Of a DNA stretch of 64,000 bases, positions 1 to 8,284 are shown in pieces. Position 1 is the first letter of the stretch; each line of letters begins with the position of its first letter. The translations under genes and the position numbers were made by a program. The stretch covers positions 466,377 through 530,376 of the forward strand of contig NZ_HE978637.1 in the NCBI RefSeq assembly GCF_000312105.1, written 5' to 3'. Under the pieces are notes generated by a model. That model searched no databases. It saw only the letters and a program-made list of their open reading frames with translations, and had not been told where the DNA came from. This DNA is from Aeromicrobium massiliense JC14. GTDB lineage: Bacteria > Actinomycetota > Actinomycetes > Propionibacteriales > Nocardioidaceae.

Positions 1-113
1 GCGAGCGCCGCGACGGCCAGCCGGCGGGGGGAGCGGCGCCGGGGCGCGGCGGGGGTGGGCGCGTCCGGCGCGACCGGCGGGATGTTGTCGGGGATGGGGG
101 TCGTCTCGTCCAT
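1..113 (-). CDS. N-terminal fragment of a probable membrane or exported protein
   Basis: An ATG at 113 reading leftwards opens a frame that stays open to the window edge (37 codons visible). It encodes a Pro/Asp-rich N-terminus followed by an Arg-rich stretch (RRRSPRR) and the start of an Ala/Leu/Val segment. This is the usual cytosolic leader of an actinobacterial membrane protein, so a TM segment probably begins at the edge. The family cannot be told from this piece. It diverges from the ArsR-type gene. Confidence 0.5.
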   Translation of the reverse strand, partial: MDETTPIPDNIPPVAPDAPTPAAPRRRSPRRLAVAAL

Positions 114-179
114 GCCCGCAGTCAACGGGTCTTCCCTGAGCGCCGGCTGTCCGCAGCCCAGGCTTCGGCTGGGACCTAT

Positions 180-205
180 GCAAAGAATCCTTTGCGGTCT
201 ACCGT
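180..205 (+). promoter_or_regulatory. Operator palindrome and leaderless promoter of the ArsR-type gene
   Basis: GCAAAG-AATC-CTTTGC at 180-195 is a perfect 6-bp inverted repeat. It ends 4 bp before a -10-like TACCGT (200-205), which stands 6 nt before the ATG at 212. A repressor bound here would cover the -35/-10 spacer. Autoregulation by the ArsR-type protein is the natural inference. Confidence 0.55.
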
Positions 206-211
206 GGAGCC

Positions 212-745
212 ATGACGCTCTCTCGCACCCAGGTGCAGGACCTGGACACGATGCGGGCCCTGGCCCACCCGCTCCGCATGCGACTCCTGGGGCTGCTGCG
301 CGCCGACGGGCCGGCGACGGCCAGCGACCTCGGCCGCCGGGTGGGCGAGTCGAGCGGCTCGACGTCGTACCACCTGCGCCAGCTCGAGCGCTTCGGGTTC
401 GTCGAGGACGCGCCCGACCAGCCGTCGCGCCGCTCGCGGGTCTGGCGCGCCGCGGCCGACGTCACGTCGTGGTCCGAGGAGCTGTTCGAGGGCGCGGGCG
501 GCGACGAGGTCTTCGCCGCCGTGCGCGCGGGGCAGCTCGAGCACCTTCGGCGCAGCCTCGCGGCCTGGACGCGTCCCGAGCGCGGCATCGGCGCCAGCGA
601 CTACCTGCTGCGCCTGGACCCCGACGACCTCGACGCGCTGACCGCCGAGCTGCACGACGTCGTGGCCCGCTACGTCGGCCGCGACGGTGCGCGCGAGGTC
701 GCGCTCCACGTGCTGGCGCTGCCCTACCCTCGGGAGGACGCATGA
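212..745 (+). CDS. ArsR/HTH_20-type winged-helix transcriptional regulator
   Basis: A 177-residue regulator. Residues about 8-75 form a winged helix of the ArsR/HTH_20 type (MRALAHPLRMRLLGLLR, then SGSTSYHLRQLERFGFV as recognition helix and wing). The C-terminal half is acidic and helical, with no metal-binding cysteine motif, so it is not a classical metal sensor. It overlaps the MFS gene by ATGA, the usual layout of a repressor with the transporter it controls. The inducer is unknown. The ATG is chosen because it lies just after a TAnnnT -10 box and a palindromic operator. Confidence 0.85.
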   Translation: MTLSRTQVQDLDTMRALAHPLRMRLLGLLRADGPATASDLGRRVGESSGSTSYHLRQLERFGFVEDAPDQPSRRSRVWRAAADVTSWSEELFEGAGGDEVFAAVRAGQLEHLRRSLAAWTRPERGIGASDYLLRLDPDDLDALTAELHDVVARYVGRDGAREVALHVLALPYPREDA

Positions 746-2001
746 GCGTCCTGGCGCGGTTCCTCGTGCTCACCGCCCTGCGCTGGCTGCCGGTGGGGCT
801 GATCATCCCCGTCGTGGTGCTGCTGCCGCTCGACCGCGGCCTGTCGCTGGCCGAGGTGGGTGCGGCGCTCTCCGCGCAGGGCGTCGTGGTGCTGCTGCTC
901 GAGCTGCCCACCGGCGGGCTGGCCGACGCGTGGGGTCGCCGGCCCGTGCTCCTGCTCTCCTCGGTGCTGGCGCTGTCGTCCTACCTCACCGTGCTCGCCG
1001 CCCACCACGCCGCGACCCTCGCGGTGGCCTACGTCCTCATGGGCGCCTCGCGGGCCCTGGACAGCGGCCCGCTCAGCGCCTGGTTCGTCGACGAGTCCGG
1101 AGCGACGCCCACCGAGGTCGCGTCCGGCCTGGGCCGAGCCGGCGCCGTCGTCGGCACCTCCATCGCGGCCGGCTCGCTGCTCTCCGGGGCGCTCCTCGCG
1201 TGGCTGCCGGTGGACCACGCGACCGCGCTGGCCGTCCCGTACACGGTGGCCGTCGTGCTGGTCGTGGTGCAGGTCGTGGTGGTCCTGGTGCTGATGTCCG
1301 AGCATCGTGAGCACGTCGGCTCGCTCGCGGCCAGCGTCCGGGCCACGGGGCCGACGATCGTCTCGGCGCTCGGCCTGCTGCGCCGCTCTCGCGTGCTGGC
1401 CGCGCTCGTCGCGGTGGAGCTGTTCTGGGGCTTCGGGATGGCGGCGTTCGAGTCGCTCACCCCCGTGCGGCTGGGCGAGCTGCTCGGCGAGAGCGGTGAC
1501 GCCGCGGCGGTGATGGGTCCGGTGAGCGCCGCCGCCTGGGGCGTCTCGGCGCTGGGCGCGGCCGTGGTCGGCCCGATGGTGCGGCGCTGGTCGGCGGTGT
1601 CGGTGTCCGTCGCGCTGCGGCTGGTGCAGGGCACGACGGTCGTCGTCATGGGCCTGGTCGGCGGGCCGGTGTGGCTGGTCGTGGCCTTCCTGTCGACCTA
1701 CGCGGTGCACAGCGCGGCCGGCGTGGTCTACGAGTCGCTGCTCCACGAGCAGGCCGAGTCGGCCAACCGCGCGACGGTGCTCTCGCTGGCGTCCATGGCC
1801 ATGCACCCCGGCGGCAGCCTCGGGGTGCTCGTGCTCGGCGTCGTCGCCGCCACGTGGGGGACCGGGGCCGCGTTCGTGGTCGCCGGCGTCGTCACCGCCG
1901 CGGCGGCTCCGCTGTTCCTCGTGCGGGAGCGTGGCGGGACCCCGCGTCCCGGCCGCGAAGGACGCCGAACCCTGGGTGCCGGGACGGTCCAGGAGCGATA
2001 G
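742..2001 (+). CDS. MFS transporter (probable drug or metabolite exporter)
   Basis: A 419-residue major facilitator protein with about 12 hydrophobic segments. The signature loop after TM2 is present (GGLADAWGRRPVLL, motif A). There is little hydrophilic sequence apart from the central loop near residue 190 and a charged C-terminal tail. Its start overlaps the ArsR-type regulator's stop (ATGA), so the two are translationally coupled. ArsR-MFS pairs in actinobacteria usually encode self-repressed efflux units. The substrate cannot be read from sequence. Confidence 0.85.
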   Translation: MSVLARFLVLTALRWLPVGLIIPVVVLLPLDRGLSLAEVGAALSAQGVVVLLLELPTGGLADAWGRRPVLLLSSVLALSSYLTVLAAHHAATLAVAYVLMGASRALDSGPLSAWFVDESGATPTEVASGLGRAGAVVGTSIAAGSLLSGALLAWLPVDHATALAVPYTVAVVLVVVQVVVVLVLMSEHREHVGSLAASVRATGPTIVSALGLLRRSRVLAALVAVELFWGFGMAAFESLTPVRLGELLGESGDAAAVMGPVSAAAWGVSALGAAVVGPMVRRWSAVSVSVALRLVQGTTVVVMGLVGGPVWLVVAFLSTYAVHSAAGVVYESLLHEQAESANRATVLSLASMAMHPGGSLGVLVLGVVAATWGTGAAFVVAGVVTAAAAPLFLVRERGGTPRPGREGRRTLGAGTVQER

Positions 2002-2024
2002 TGGTCGCCTGACAGGAGGCACGG

Positions 2025-4028
2025 ATGACGATGGCGACGGCCGCGCGGGCGGCACGGGTGCCGGCCGGGACGCTCGGCGGGACGGTCGTGACGGCGGTCG
2101 TGCTGGCCGGTCTGGTCCTCGCGGCGATGAACGCCGGTCACCCGTCGCCGGCCTACGAGGTCCATCGTCCGTTCTTCTGGGCCGACGTCGTCCTCGCCGG
2201 CGTCTACGCCGCCCTCGGCGTCGTGGTCACCGTCCGCAGCGGGCACCCGGCGGGGCGCGTGCTGCTGGTCGTCGGGCTGGGCTTCGCGCTCGCCGGTCTG
2301 GCCATCCAGCACGCGGTTCTCGGCGTCCGGGTCGACGTGCCGGCGCACGGCGTCGGCGTCCACGCCATGCTCTGGACCTGGCTCGCCGGCGCGCTGGTCG
2401 GGCTGCTGGTGATGCCGTGGCTGCTGGTGCCCGGCCGGTGGGACGGCCTGCGCCGTGCCGGTCTGGTGACCGGCCTGCTGCTCGTCCTGGGCACGACCGG
2501 CGCTCGCACGCTCGTGCAGATGCCCGGAGCGCCGGACAACCCGCTGGGCGGGTCGGGACGCTCGGCGTGGGCGGCCGACGTCGACGCCTGGTGCGTGGGG
2601 GCCGCCGTCGTGCACGGCCTGCTGGGAGCGGCCTTCGTCGTCGCCCGCGCGCGGGCCCGCCCGCCGTGGGAGCGTCGTGCGCTGCGCTGGGCGGGCGCCG
2701 GTCTCGCCGCGACGGCCGCAGGCTACGCGGTGTTCGAGGCCGGGCTGGGGCGCGGCGGTGCCGTCCTGCTCGGCGGGGTGCTGCTGCTGGTGGTGGCCCA
2801 GATCGTCCTCGGCGCCGCCGTCCTCGTGCTGCTGGTGCGCGACACCACTCCTCGCATGGAGCTCGCGCTGTCGCGCACGGTGGTCGGCGGCCTGCTGACG
2901 GCGGGCACGGTGGTGCTCTACGTCGGTCTCGTGGCGGTGCTGGTGCGCGTGCTGCCGTGGGACGAGGGGGCGGCCTCCGTCGTCGCCGTGGCCGTGCTCG
3001 CCGCGGCGACCGCGCCGGCCCACGCGTGGGTCCGTGACCGGGTCGCGCGACTCGTGCACGGGTCGTCCGCCGACCCCGCCCGGCTGCTGCTCGACGTCCA
3101 CCGGGCGCTCGTCGCGCCCCAGGTCGCGGGCAGCGTCCTGGACGACGTCGCCGGCGCGCTGCGGGCCGGCCTGCGGCTGCGGACGGTCACGGTCCGGGCG
3201 GACGACGGCACGGTGCAGGCCACAGCCGGCGCGCCCGACGGTGGGCCGGTGCTGACCCTGCCGCTCGTGAGCCGGGGCCGGCGCATCGGGACGCTGGAGG
3301 TGGCGGCTCCGCGAGGGGAGCGGCTGGACCCGCGCACCACCGGTCTGCTCGAGCGGCTCAGCGGGATGGTCGCCGTGACGCTCGCCCAGACACAGACCAC
3401 GGCGCGGCTCGAGGCCCTGCGCGGACGCGTGCTGGACGCGCGCCAGACCGAGCGTCGCCAGCTGCGTCGCGAGCTGCACGACGGGCTGGGACCGTCGCTG
3501 GCCGGCGCCGGGCTGGCGCTGGGGGCCATCGCGAACGGGGCCGACCTGGGGCCCGAGCACGCCGAGCTGCTCGGCCGGGTGCAGCACGAGCTGGCCCGTC
3601 GCAGCGAGGACATGCGGCTCATCGCGCGCGCCGTCCTGCCGCCGGCGCTGGACGACGGGCGGCTGGCCGAGGCGCTGCACACGCTGTCGCGCACCTTCGA
3701 GGAGACCCGGCTGACCGTGGTCGTGGAGGCCGGCCCCGAGGTGGACCGCCTGGACCCGGACCGGCAGGTCGCCGCGTACCACGTCGCGGTCGAGGGCGTC
3801 TGGAACGCCTTCCGGCACGCGCACGCCGACCGCTGCCAGGTGCGCCTGCGCCGGCTGCCCGACGGCGCGGCCGAGCTGGTGGTCCGCGACGACGGGCACG
3901 GGATGCGTCCGGACGCCGAGCCCGGGCTCGGCCTGACCTCGATGCGTGAGCGCGCGCAGGAGGCCGGCGGCACGCTGTCGGTGGAGTCCGGTGGCACCGG
4001 CACGGTCGTGACGGCGGTGCTGCCATGA
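2025..4028 (+). CDS. Membrane sensor histidine kinase (NarL-type partner)
   Basis: A 667-residue kinase. The first half (about residues 15-335) holds roughly ten TM segments and so forms an integral membrane sensor. A GAF-like linker follows, then a HisKA_3 dimerisation helix with phospho-acceptor His485 (RRELHDGLGP). The ATPase domain has an N-box near residue 594 (VWNAFRHA) and G-box DDGHGM. A strong GGAGG site precedes the ATG. The 3' end overlaps the response regulator by ATGA, so the pair is made together. It resembles the DesK/LiaS class; the signal is unknown. Confidence 0.85.
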   Translation: MTMATAARAARVPAGTLGGTVVTAVVLAGLVLAAMNAGHPSPAYEVHRPFFWADVVLAGVYAALGVVVTVRSGHPAGRVLLVVGLGFALAGLAIQHAVLGVRVDVPAHGVGVHAMLWTWLAGALVGLLVMPWLLVPGRWDGLRRAGLVTGLLLVLGTTGARTLVQMPGAPDNPLGGSGRSAWAADVDAWCVGAAVVHGLLGAAFVVARARARPPWERRALRWAGAGLAATAAGYAVFEAGLGRGGAVLLGGVLLLVVAQIVLGAAVLVLLVRDTTPRMELALSRTVVGGLLTAGTVVLYVGLVAVLVRVLPWDEGAASVVAVAVLAAATAPAHAWVRDRVARLVHGSSADPARLLLDVHRALVAPQVAGSVLDDVAGALRAGLRLRTVTVRADDGTVQATAGAPDGGPVLTLPLVSRGRRIGTLEVAAPRGERLDPRTTGLLERLSGMVAVTLAQTQTTARLEALRGRVLDARQTERRQLRRELHDGLGPSLAGAGLALGAIANGADLGPEHAELLGRVQHELARRSEDMRLIARAVLPPALDDGRLAEALHTLSRTFEETRLTVVVEAGPEVDRLDPDRQVAAYHVAVEGVWNAFRHAHADRCQVRLRRLPDGAAELVVRDDGHGMRPDAEPGLGLTSMRERAQEAGGTLSVESGGTGTVVTAVLP

Positions 4029-4681
4029 CCCTGCGCGTCGTGGTCGTCGACGACCACCCGGTCTTCCGGCTCGGCATGGTGGCGCTGCTCCGCTCGCTGC
4101 CCTCCGTCGAGGTGGTCGGCGAGGCGTCCGGCGAGGCGGACGCCGTCGCCGTCTGCGAGCGCGAGCGTCCCGACGTCGTGGTCATGGACCTGGACCTCGG
4201 GCCCGGCGGGAGCGGGGTCGAGGCGACCCGCCGCATCGTCCGCGCCGAGGCCGGGGCGGTGCTCGTCATGACGATGCTGGGCGACGACGACTCGCTGTTC
4301 GCGTCCATCCGGGCCGGCGCCCGCGGGTACGTGCTCAAGGGGGCGCTCCCGCCGGACGTCGAGCGGGCGGTCCGGGCCGTGGCGGCCGGCGAGCTGCTGC
4401 TCGGCCCGGAGGTGGCCCACCGGGCCGCGACCTACCTCACCGGGGCCCGCACGCGCGGCGCCGTCCCGTTCCCCGAGCTGACCGACCGCGAGCGCGAGGT
4501 GCTGGACCTGGTGGCCCGCGGTCACGACAACCCCGCGATCGCGCGCCGGCTGGTGCTCAGCGCCAAGACGGTGCGCAACTACGTCTACGGGATCCTGGTC
4601 AAGCTCGACGTGCCCGATCGCTCGCAGCTCATCGTCCGGGCGCGCGAGGGCGGGCTGGGCGTCGACGTCCCGCCGTCCTAG
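4025..4681 (+). CDS. NarL/LuxR-family response regulator
   Basis: A 218-residue response regulator. The receiver domain has the acidic pair D9/D10, phosphorylation site D55 (VVMDLDL) and the conserved Lys in YVLKGA. The C-terminal LuxR helix-turn-helix spans about residues 152-210 (ELTDREREVLDLVARG ... SAKTVRNYV). It is coupled by ATGA to the histidine kinase. A perfect 18-bp palindrome right after its stop and the membrane-protein gene beyond are candidate targets, but that is inference. Confidence 0.9.
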   Translation: MTLRVVVVDDHPVFRLGMVALLRSLPSVEVVGEASGEADAVAVCERERPDVVVMDLDLGPGGSGVEATRRIVRAEAGAVLVMTMLGDDDSLFASIRAGARGYVLKGALPPDVERAVRAVAAGELLLGPEVAHRAATYLTGARTRGAVPFPELTDREREVLDLVARGHDNPAIARRLVLSAKTVRNYVYGILVKLDVPDRSQLIVRAREGGLGVDVPPS

Positions 4682-4684
4682 GCG

Positions 4685-4702
4685 GTCCCGGACGTCCGGG
4701 AC
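4685..4702. repeat. Perfect 18-bp palindrome after the response regulator
   Basis: GTCCCGGACGTCCGGGAC reads identically on both strands and starts 4 bp after the response-regulator stop. With no loop it is a poor terminator and more like a dimeric-protein site, possibly for the NarL-type regulator acting on the gene at 4810. Confidence 0.35.
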
Positions 4703-4763
4703 GCGACGCGCCCGCCAGGTCGGGCCGCGCCGCCCTGGGATCCGGGCCGCCGGGCCCGCGAGC

Positions 4764-4799
4764 CTCGTGACGGGACGCACCCCGGCGTCCCCTCACGAG
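4764..4799 (+). other. 5'-leader hairpin abutting the ribosome binding site
   Basis: CTCGTGA-c-GGGACGC (4764-4778) pairs with GCGTCCC-c-TCACGAG (4785-4799) around a 6-nt loop and one C/C mismatch. The 3' arm ends at the purine-rich RBS (AGAGGAAG) of the gene at 4810. It may tune translation of that gene or end the upstream transcript; there is no T-tract. Confidence 0.35.
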
Positions 4800-4809
4800 A
4801 GGAAGCACC

Positions 4810-5505
4810 ATGTCCGTCCGCCAGACCGACGAGCGTCTCGCCGACGCCCCCGCCCTCGACGCCGCCCCCCGGGCGTGGTGGCCGCTGATGGTCAGCCTGA
4901 CCGGCCTGCTCACCACCGCCGCGCTGCTGCTGGAGAACCGGCCCGACGGCAGCGGCGACTTCGAATACCCGGTGACCGCGGAGGACGTCGTCGAGCTCGG
5001 GCACGTGGCGTTCCGGGTCAGCGGGCTGCTCGGCTACGTCGCGGCGCTGTCGATGCTGGTGCTGGCCGCCGTGTGGCACCAGCGCGTGGGCCGCCGCTTC
5101 CCGTGGTCGACCGGTGCGAGCGTCGTGACGTTCTCGCTCGTCGCCTCGGCGTCGCTCATGACGCTCGCCTACGGCTGGCGCGGTGCGCTGGGCAACTACC
5201 TTCCGACCGGTGCCGAGGGCGACACGTACGACACCGAGGGCCTCTACACCTACTTCGTCATGAACGACTTCAGCCCCTACATCGCCGGCGTGCCGCTGCT
5301 CGGCGCGGGCTTCGCGCTCGCCTGGATGGCGTTCGCCGATGGCCTGGTGTCCCGCCCGCTGGGTGCCGCGGCCGGACTGGTGACGGGCCTGCTCCTGCTG
5401 GCCGTCGCGGTGACCGGCGTGCCGGGGCTGCCTGCGGCCATGTCGGTGGCCATGGTCGTCGCCGGCGTGTGGCTCACCCTGGGGCGCAGCCGGCTCGCGC
5501 GCTGA
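4810..5505 (+). CDS. Six-TM integral membrane protein, family not recognised
   Basis: A 231-residue protein with about six hydrophobic segments (near 24-42, 65-90, 103-123, 152-177, and two in 183-222) and a cytosolic N-terminus of about 20 residues. I do not recognise the family and see no catalytic motif. It lies 128 bp after a two-component pair with a palindrome and a hairpin between, so it may be that system's target or an accessory sensor part. An AGAGGAAG ribosome binding site precedes the ATG. A strong bidirectional terminator follows. Confidence 0.7.
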   Translation: MSVRQTDERLADAPALDAAPRAWWPLMVSLTGLLTTAALLLENRPDGSGDFEYPVTAEDVVELGHVAFRVSGLLGYVAALSMLVLAAVWHQRVGRRFPWSTGASVVTFSLVASASLMTLAYGWRGALGNYLPTGAEGDTYDTEGLYTYFVMNDFSPYIAGVPLLGAGFALAWMAFADGLVSRPLGAAAGLVTGLLLLAVAVTGVPGLPAAMSVAMVVAGVWLTLGRSRLAR

Positions 5506-5515
5506 GGCCACGCAG

Positions 5516-5554
5516 CACGACGCCCGCCCCGGACGGTCCGGGGCGGGCGTCGTG
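5516..5554. terminator. Bidirectional terminator hairpin
   Basis: A perfect 18-bp stem (5516-5533 with 5537-5554) closes a 3-nt loop between two convergent genes. There is no strong T-run, as is common in high-GC actinobacteria. Confidence 0.75.
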
Positions 5555-5561
5555 GTGTCGA

Positions 5562-5765
5562 TCAGTAGTCGCGCGGGGGAGCGGTGCCGTCGCCCCGGCT
5601 GCGCTGCTGTCCCATGAGGAAGAAGGAGAACAGGAAGCCGAGCACGGCCACGCCCATGAGGATGTAGCCCACCATCGTCAGGTCGATGCCGCTCACCGCG
5701 TCCTGGACGGCGAACGCCAGGATCGCGCCGACGGCGAGGAGGAACAGGGATCCACCGATGTACAT
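5562..5765 (-). CDS. Small two-TM membrane protein, DUF6458-like
   Basis: A 67-residue protein with two hydrophobic segments (GGSLFLLAVGAILAFAV, then VGYILMGVAVLGFLFSFFL) and a charged tail. The spacing and the GAILAFAV and YILMGVAV motifs fit the small actinobacterial DUF6458 family, whose function is unknown. An in-frame upstream Met at 5822 was rejected: the extension is Arg/Gly/Pro-rich, and the ATG at 5765 has an AAAGG site 7 nt upstream. It converges on the terminator at 5516-5554. Confidence 0.7.
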   Translation of the reverse strand: MYIGGSLFLLAVGAILAFAVQDAVSGIDLTMVGYILMGVAVLGFLFSFFLMGQQRSRGDGTAPPRDY

Positions 5766-5882
5766 GAGTACGCCTTTCGTGCGGGTGCCCCGAACGGTAG
5801 GCCCGCCGGGGGTCCGCCGCACCTCGGCCGGCGTCGCCCGGCCGGTGTGACCCGTGCCTCGACCCCGTGTGACCCCGGCCTC

Positions 5883-5888
5883 CTATGC
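5883..5888 (+). promoter_or_regulatory. Probable -10 box of the enoyl-CoA hydratase gene
   Basis: TATGCT fits TAnnnT. A start about 7 nt downstream would leave a leader of about 40 nt carrying the GAGGGGAGAGG ribosome binding site before the GTG at 5937. Confidence 0.35.
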
Positions 5889-5936
5889 TCGCCAGGACGC
5901 CCGGCGACGGGACCGTGACGACGAGGGGAGAGGCCC

Positions 5937-6716
5937 GTGGGAGAGCTCGTGCGCCTGGAGGTGACCGACGGGGTCGGCACCATCCGGCTCGACCGGCCCA
6001 AGATGAACGCGCTGAACACCCAGGTCCAGGACGAGATCCTGGCCGTGGCGCAGGAGGCCGACCGGCGCGACGACGTCGCCGCGGTGGTCGTCTACGGCGG
6101 TGAGCGGGTGTTCGCCGCCGGCGCCGACATCAAGGAGATGGCCGCGATGCCGTACGCCGAGATGGCACGGCACGGCCACACGCTGCAGGCGTTCACCCGG
6201 GCGATCGCCGCGATCGGCAAGCCGACCGTCTCGGCCATCACCGGCTACGCGCTGGGTGGCGGGTGCGAGGTCGCGCTGGCCACCGACGTCCGCTTCTGCG
6301 CCGACGACGCGCGGCTCGGCCAGCCCGAGATCCTGCTCGGCATCATCCCCGGGGCGGGCGGCACGCAGCGCCTGGCCCGCCTGGTCGGCCCGTCGGTGGC
6401 CAAGGAGCTCATCTTCACCGGACGCCAGGTGAAGGCGGAGGAGGCGCTGGCCATCGGGCTGGTCGACCGGGTCTTCCCCGCGGCCGAGGTCTACGAGCGG
6501 GCCGTCGCGTGGGCCGCCCAGTTCGTCGGGGGCCCCGCGCTCGCGCTGCGGGCGGCCAAGGACGCGGTCGACCGCGGCCTCGAGGTCGACCTGCAGACCG
6601 GCCTGGAGATCGAGCGCCAGGCGTTCACCGCCCTGTTCGCCACCGACGACCAGCGCGCCGGCATGCAGTCGTTCATGGAGAACGGTCCCGGCAAGGCGAC
6701 GTTCACCGGCCGGTGA
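5937..6716 (+). CDS. Enoyl-CoA hydratase/isomerase (crotonase family)
   Basis: A 259-residue crotonase-fold enzyme, full length for the family, predicted to hydrate trans-2-enoyl-CoA in fatty-acid or amino-acid breakdown in the cytosol. The CoA/oxyanion segment FAAGADIKEM and both catalytic glutamates are present: one in GYALGGGCEVAL, one in LGQPEILLGIIPGAGGTQRL, matching the Glu pair of rat crotonase. A GTG start follows a GAGGGGAGAGG site. It lies upstream of etfBA, which take electrons from acyl-CoA dehydrogenases, so a link to beta-oxidation is plausible. Confidence 0.9.
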   Translation: MGELVRLEVTDGVGTIRLDRPKMNALNTQVQDEILAVAQEADRRDDVAAVVVYGGERVFAAGADIKEMAAMPYAEMARHGHTLQAFTRAIAAIGKPTVSAITGYALGGGCEVALATDVRFCADDARLGQPEILLGIIPGAGGTQRLARLVGPSVAKELIFTGRQVKAEEALAIGLVDRVFPAAEVYERAVAWAAQFVGGPALALRAAKDAVDRGLEVDLQTGLEIERQAFTALFATDDQRAGMQSFMENGPGKATFTGR

Positions 6717-6775
6717 GCGGCGGACCCCGGGAGGTGCTTCGATCGTCCTCCGGGGGCGGAACGAGGGAGGGAACG

Positions 6776-7312
6776 ATGACCAGCGCCACGTCCGGCACGC
6801 CCGCCGACGGGGACGCCGACCGGCGCCCGCCGCTGCGCGACGTCGTCGCGAGCTGGCCGGTGACGGCCGGCGACGTCGTCGCCGAGACGGCCGCCGACGA
6901 CCCCGCGCCCGCGCCGACGAGGGACGCGGCCGGGCCGGTCGCCGAGCGACGCCCGCGACGCTGGCGCCGCTCGGCGCGCACCCGGGTGCCCGCCCCGCCG
7001 TCGCCGCGACCACCGGCTCGCACGCGCGTGGTCCGGCTGGTCGCCGGCCTGGTCGCGGCGGCCGGGCTGCTCGTCTCGGTCGTGCTGGCGGCCGGGGCGC
7101 TCGCCGTCGCGGTCGGTGTCGACACCGGCAGCGGCTGGGGCGCCGAGCTGGCCGACGCGTGCGACGCCCTGGCCGGCTCGCTGCGCGGGCTGTTCGACTT
7201 CTCCGGCGAGGACGGCGAGGTGCGCGAGACGCTCGCCGCCTGGGGGCTGGGGTCCGTGCTCGCGCTGGTCGCGGGCCGCCTCGCGGCGTGGCTGGTCGCC
7301 CGCCTCGCCTAG
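6776..7312 (+). CDS. Hypothetical protein with disordered N-terminus and two C-terminal TM segments
   Basis: A 178-residue protein. The first 80 residues are Pro/Arg/Ala-rich and probably disordered. A TM segment (VRLVAGLVAAAGLLVSVVLA) follows, then an extracytoplasmic loop with DALAGSLRGLFDF, and a second hydrophobic segment at the C-terminus. Actinobacteria often carry such small proteins with this TM-loop-TM ending; the function is unknown. A GAGGG site precedes the ATG. It sits between the crotonase gene and etfBA without overlap. Confidence 0.65.
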   Translation: MTSATSGTPADGDADRRPPLRDVVASWPVTAGDVVAETAADDPAPAPTRDAAGPVAERRPRRWRRSARTRVPAPPSPRPPARTRVVRLVAGLVAAAGLLVSVVLAAGALAVAVGVDTGSGWGAELADACDALAGSLRGLFDFSGEDGEVRETLAAWGLGSVLALVAGRLAAWLVARLA

Positions 7313-7382
7313 CCCGCTCCCGCCGTCGCGCGGTGTGACCCAGGCCATTCCATGCCCGGTTTCCCGTCATGTCACGCGTCGG

Positions 7383-7465
7383 TAACATTCGCAACGGTGG
7401 ACCGCGCGCGACCGCTGTCCTGCGGTACCCACCCCGACCGTCGCGGCGCCGCACCTGGCGCCGCG
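7383..7465 (+). promoter_or_regulatory. Probable promoter and leader hairpin of etfBA
   Basis: TAACAT at 7383-7388 fits a -10 box and would give a leader of about 95 nt. The leader contains a 9-bp stem (7442-7450 with 7457-7465, 6-nt loop) 24 nt before the etfB start. No clear -35 is seen. Confidence 0.35.
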
Positions 7466-7489
7466 TCCCGTGATCACAGGAGGGTCTTC

Positions 7490-8269
7490 GTGACCAAGAT
7501 CGTTGTCGCAGTGAAGTACGTACCCGACGCGACGGCCGACCGGAAGTTCGAGTCCGACGACACCGTCGACCGCGAGAACGTCGACGGCCTGCTGTCCGAG
7601 CTCGACGAGTACGCGGTCGAGCAGGCGCTGCAGATCGTCGAGGAGGGCGAGGGCGAGGTGACCGTGCTGACGGTCGGCCCCGACGACGCTGCCGACGCGG
7701 TCCGCAAGGCCCTGCAGATGGGTGCCGACGCCGGCGTCCACGTCAACGACGAGGCCATCGCCGGCTCCGACGCGATCGCGACGTCGCTCGTGCTCGCCAA
7801 GGCGATCGAGAAGCTCGAGTACGACCTCGTCATGTTCGGCATGGCCTCGACCGACGGCTCCATGGGCATCGTCCCGACGCTCGTCGCCGAGCGCCTGGGC
7901 CTGCCGGCCGTCACCTACGGCTCGGAGATCAGCGTCGACGGCTCGACCGTCACCATCCGTCGCGACGGCGACGCCGCCTCCGAGACGGTCACGGCCGAGG
8001 GCAAGGTCGTCGTGAGCGTCACCGACCAGACCGGTGAGCCGCGCTACCCGTCGTTCAAGGGCATCATGGCCGCGAAGAAGAAGCCGGTCGACGAGTGGAG
8101 CCTGGCCGACCTCGGTGTCGACGCCGCGCAGGTCGGCCTGGACGCGTCCGGCACGCAGGTCGAGTCGACCGCGCCTCGCCCGCCGCGCACGGCCGGCGAG
8201 ATCGTCACCGACGAGGGCGACGGCGGCACCAAGCTGGCCGAGTTCCTCGCCTCCAAGAAGTTCATCTGA
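7490..8269 (+). CDS. etfB: Electron transfer flavoprotein, beta subunit
   Basis: A 259-residue EtfB. With EtfA it forms the soluble FAD heterodimer that carries electrons from acyl-CoA dehydrogenases towards the quinone pool. Family motifs are the N-terminal VAVKYVPD, the central LVMFGMASTDGSMGIVPTLVAERLGLP and GEPRYPSFKGIMAAKKKP. The GTG start is fixed by the AGGAGG site 7 nt upstream; an in-frame upstream extension has no family resemblance. etfA follows after 15 nt in the same operon. Confidence 0.95.
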   Translation: MTKIVVAVKYVPDATADRKFESDDTVDRENVDGLLSELDEYAVEQALQIVEEGEGEVTVLTVGPDDAADAVRKALQMGADAGVHVNDEAIAGSDAIATSLVLAKAIEKLEYDLVMFGMASTDGSMGIVPTLVAERLGLPAVTYGSEISVDGSTVTIRRDGDAASETVTAEGKVVVSVTDQTGEPRYPSFKGIMAAKKKPVDEWSLADLGVDAAQVGLDASGTQVESTAPRPPRTAGEIVTDEGDGGTKLAEFLASKKFI

Positions 8270-8284
8270 GAAGGAGCACCACCC

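Noticed and set aside
55-741. Plus-strand frame continuing into the MFS transporter from position 55
   Set aside because: The upstream part is Arg/Gly-rich, overlaps the ArsR-type gene in another frame, and the MFS fold starts cleanly at the ATG at 742.
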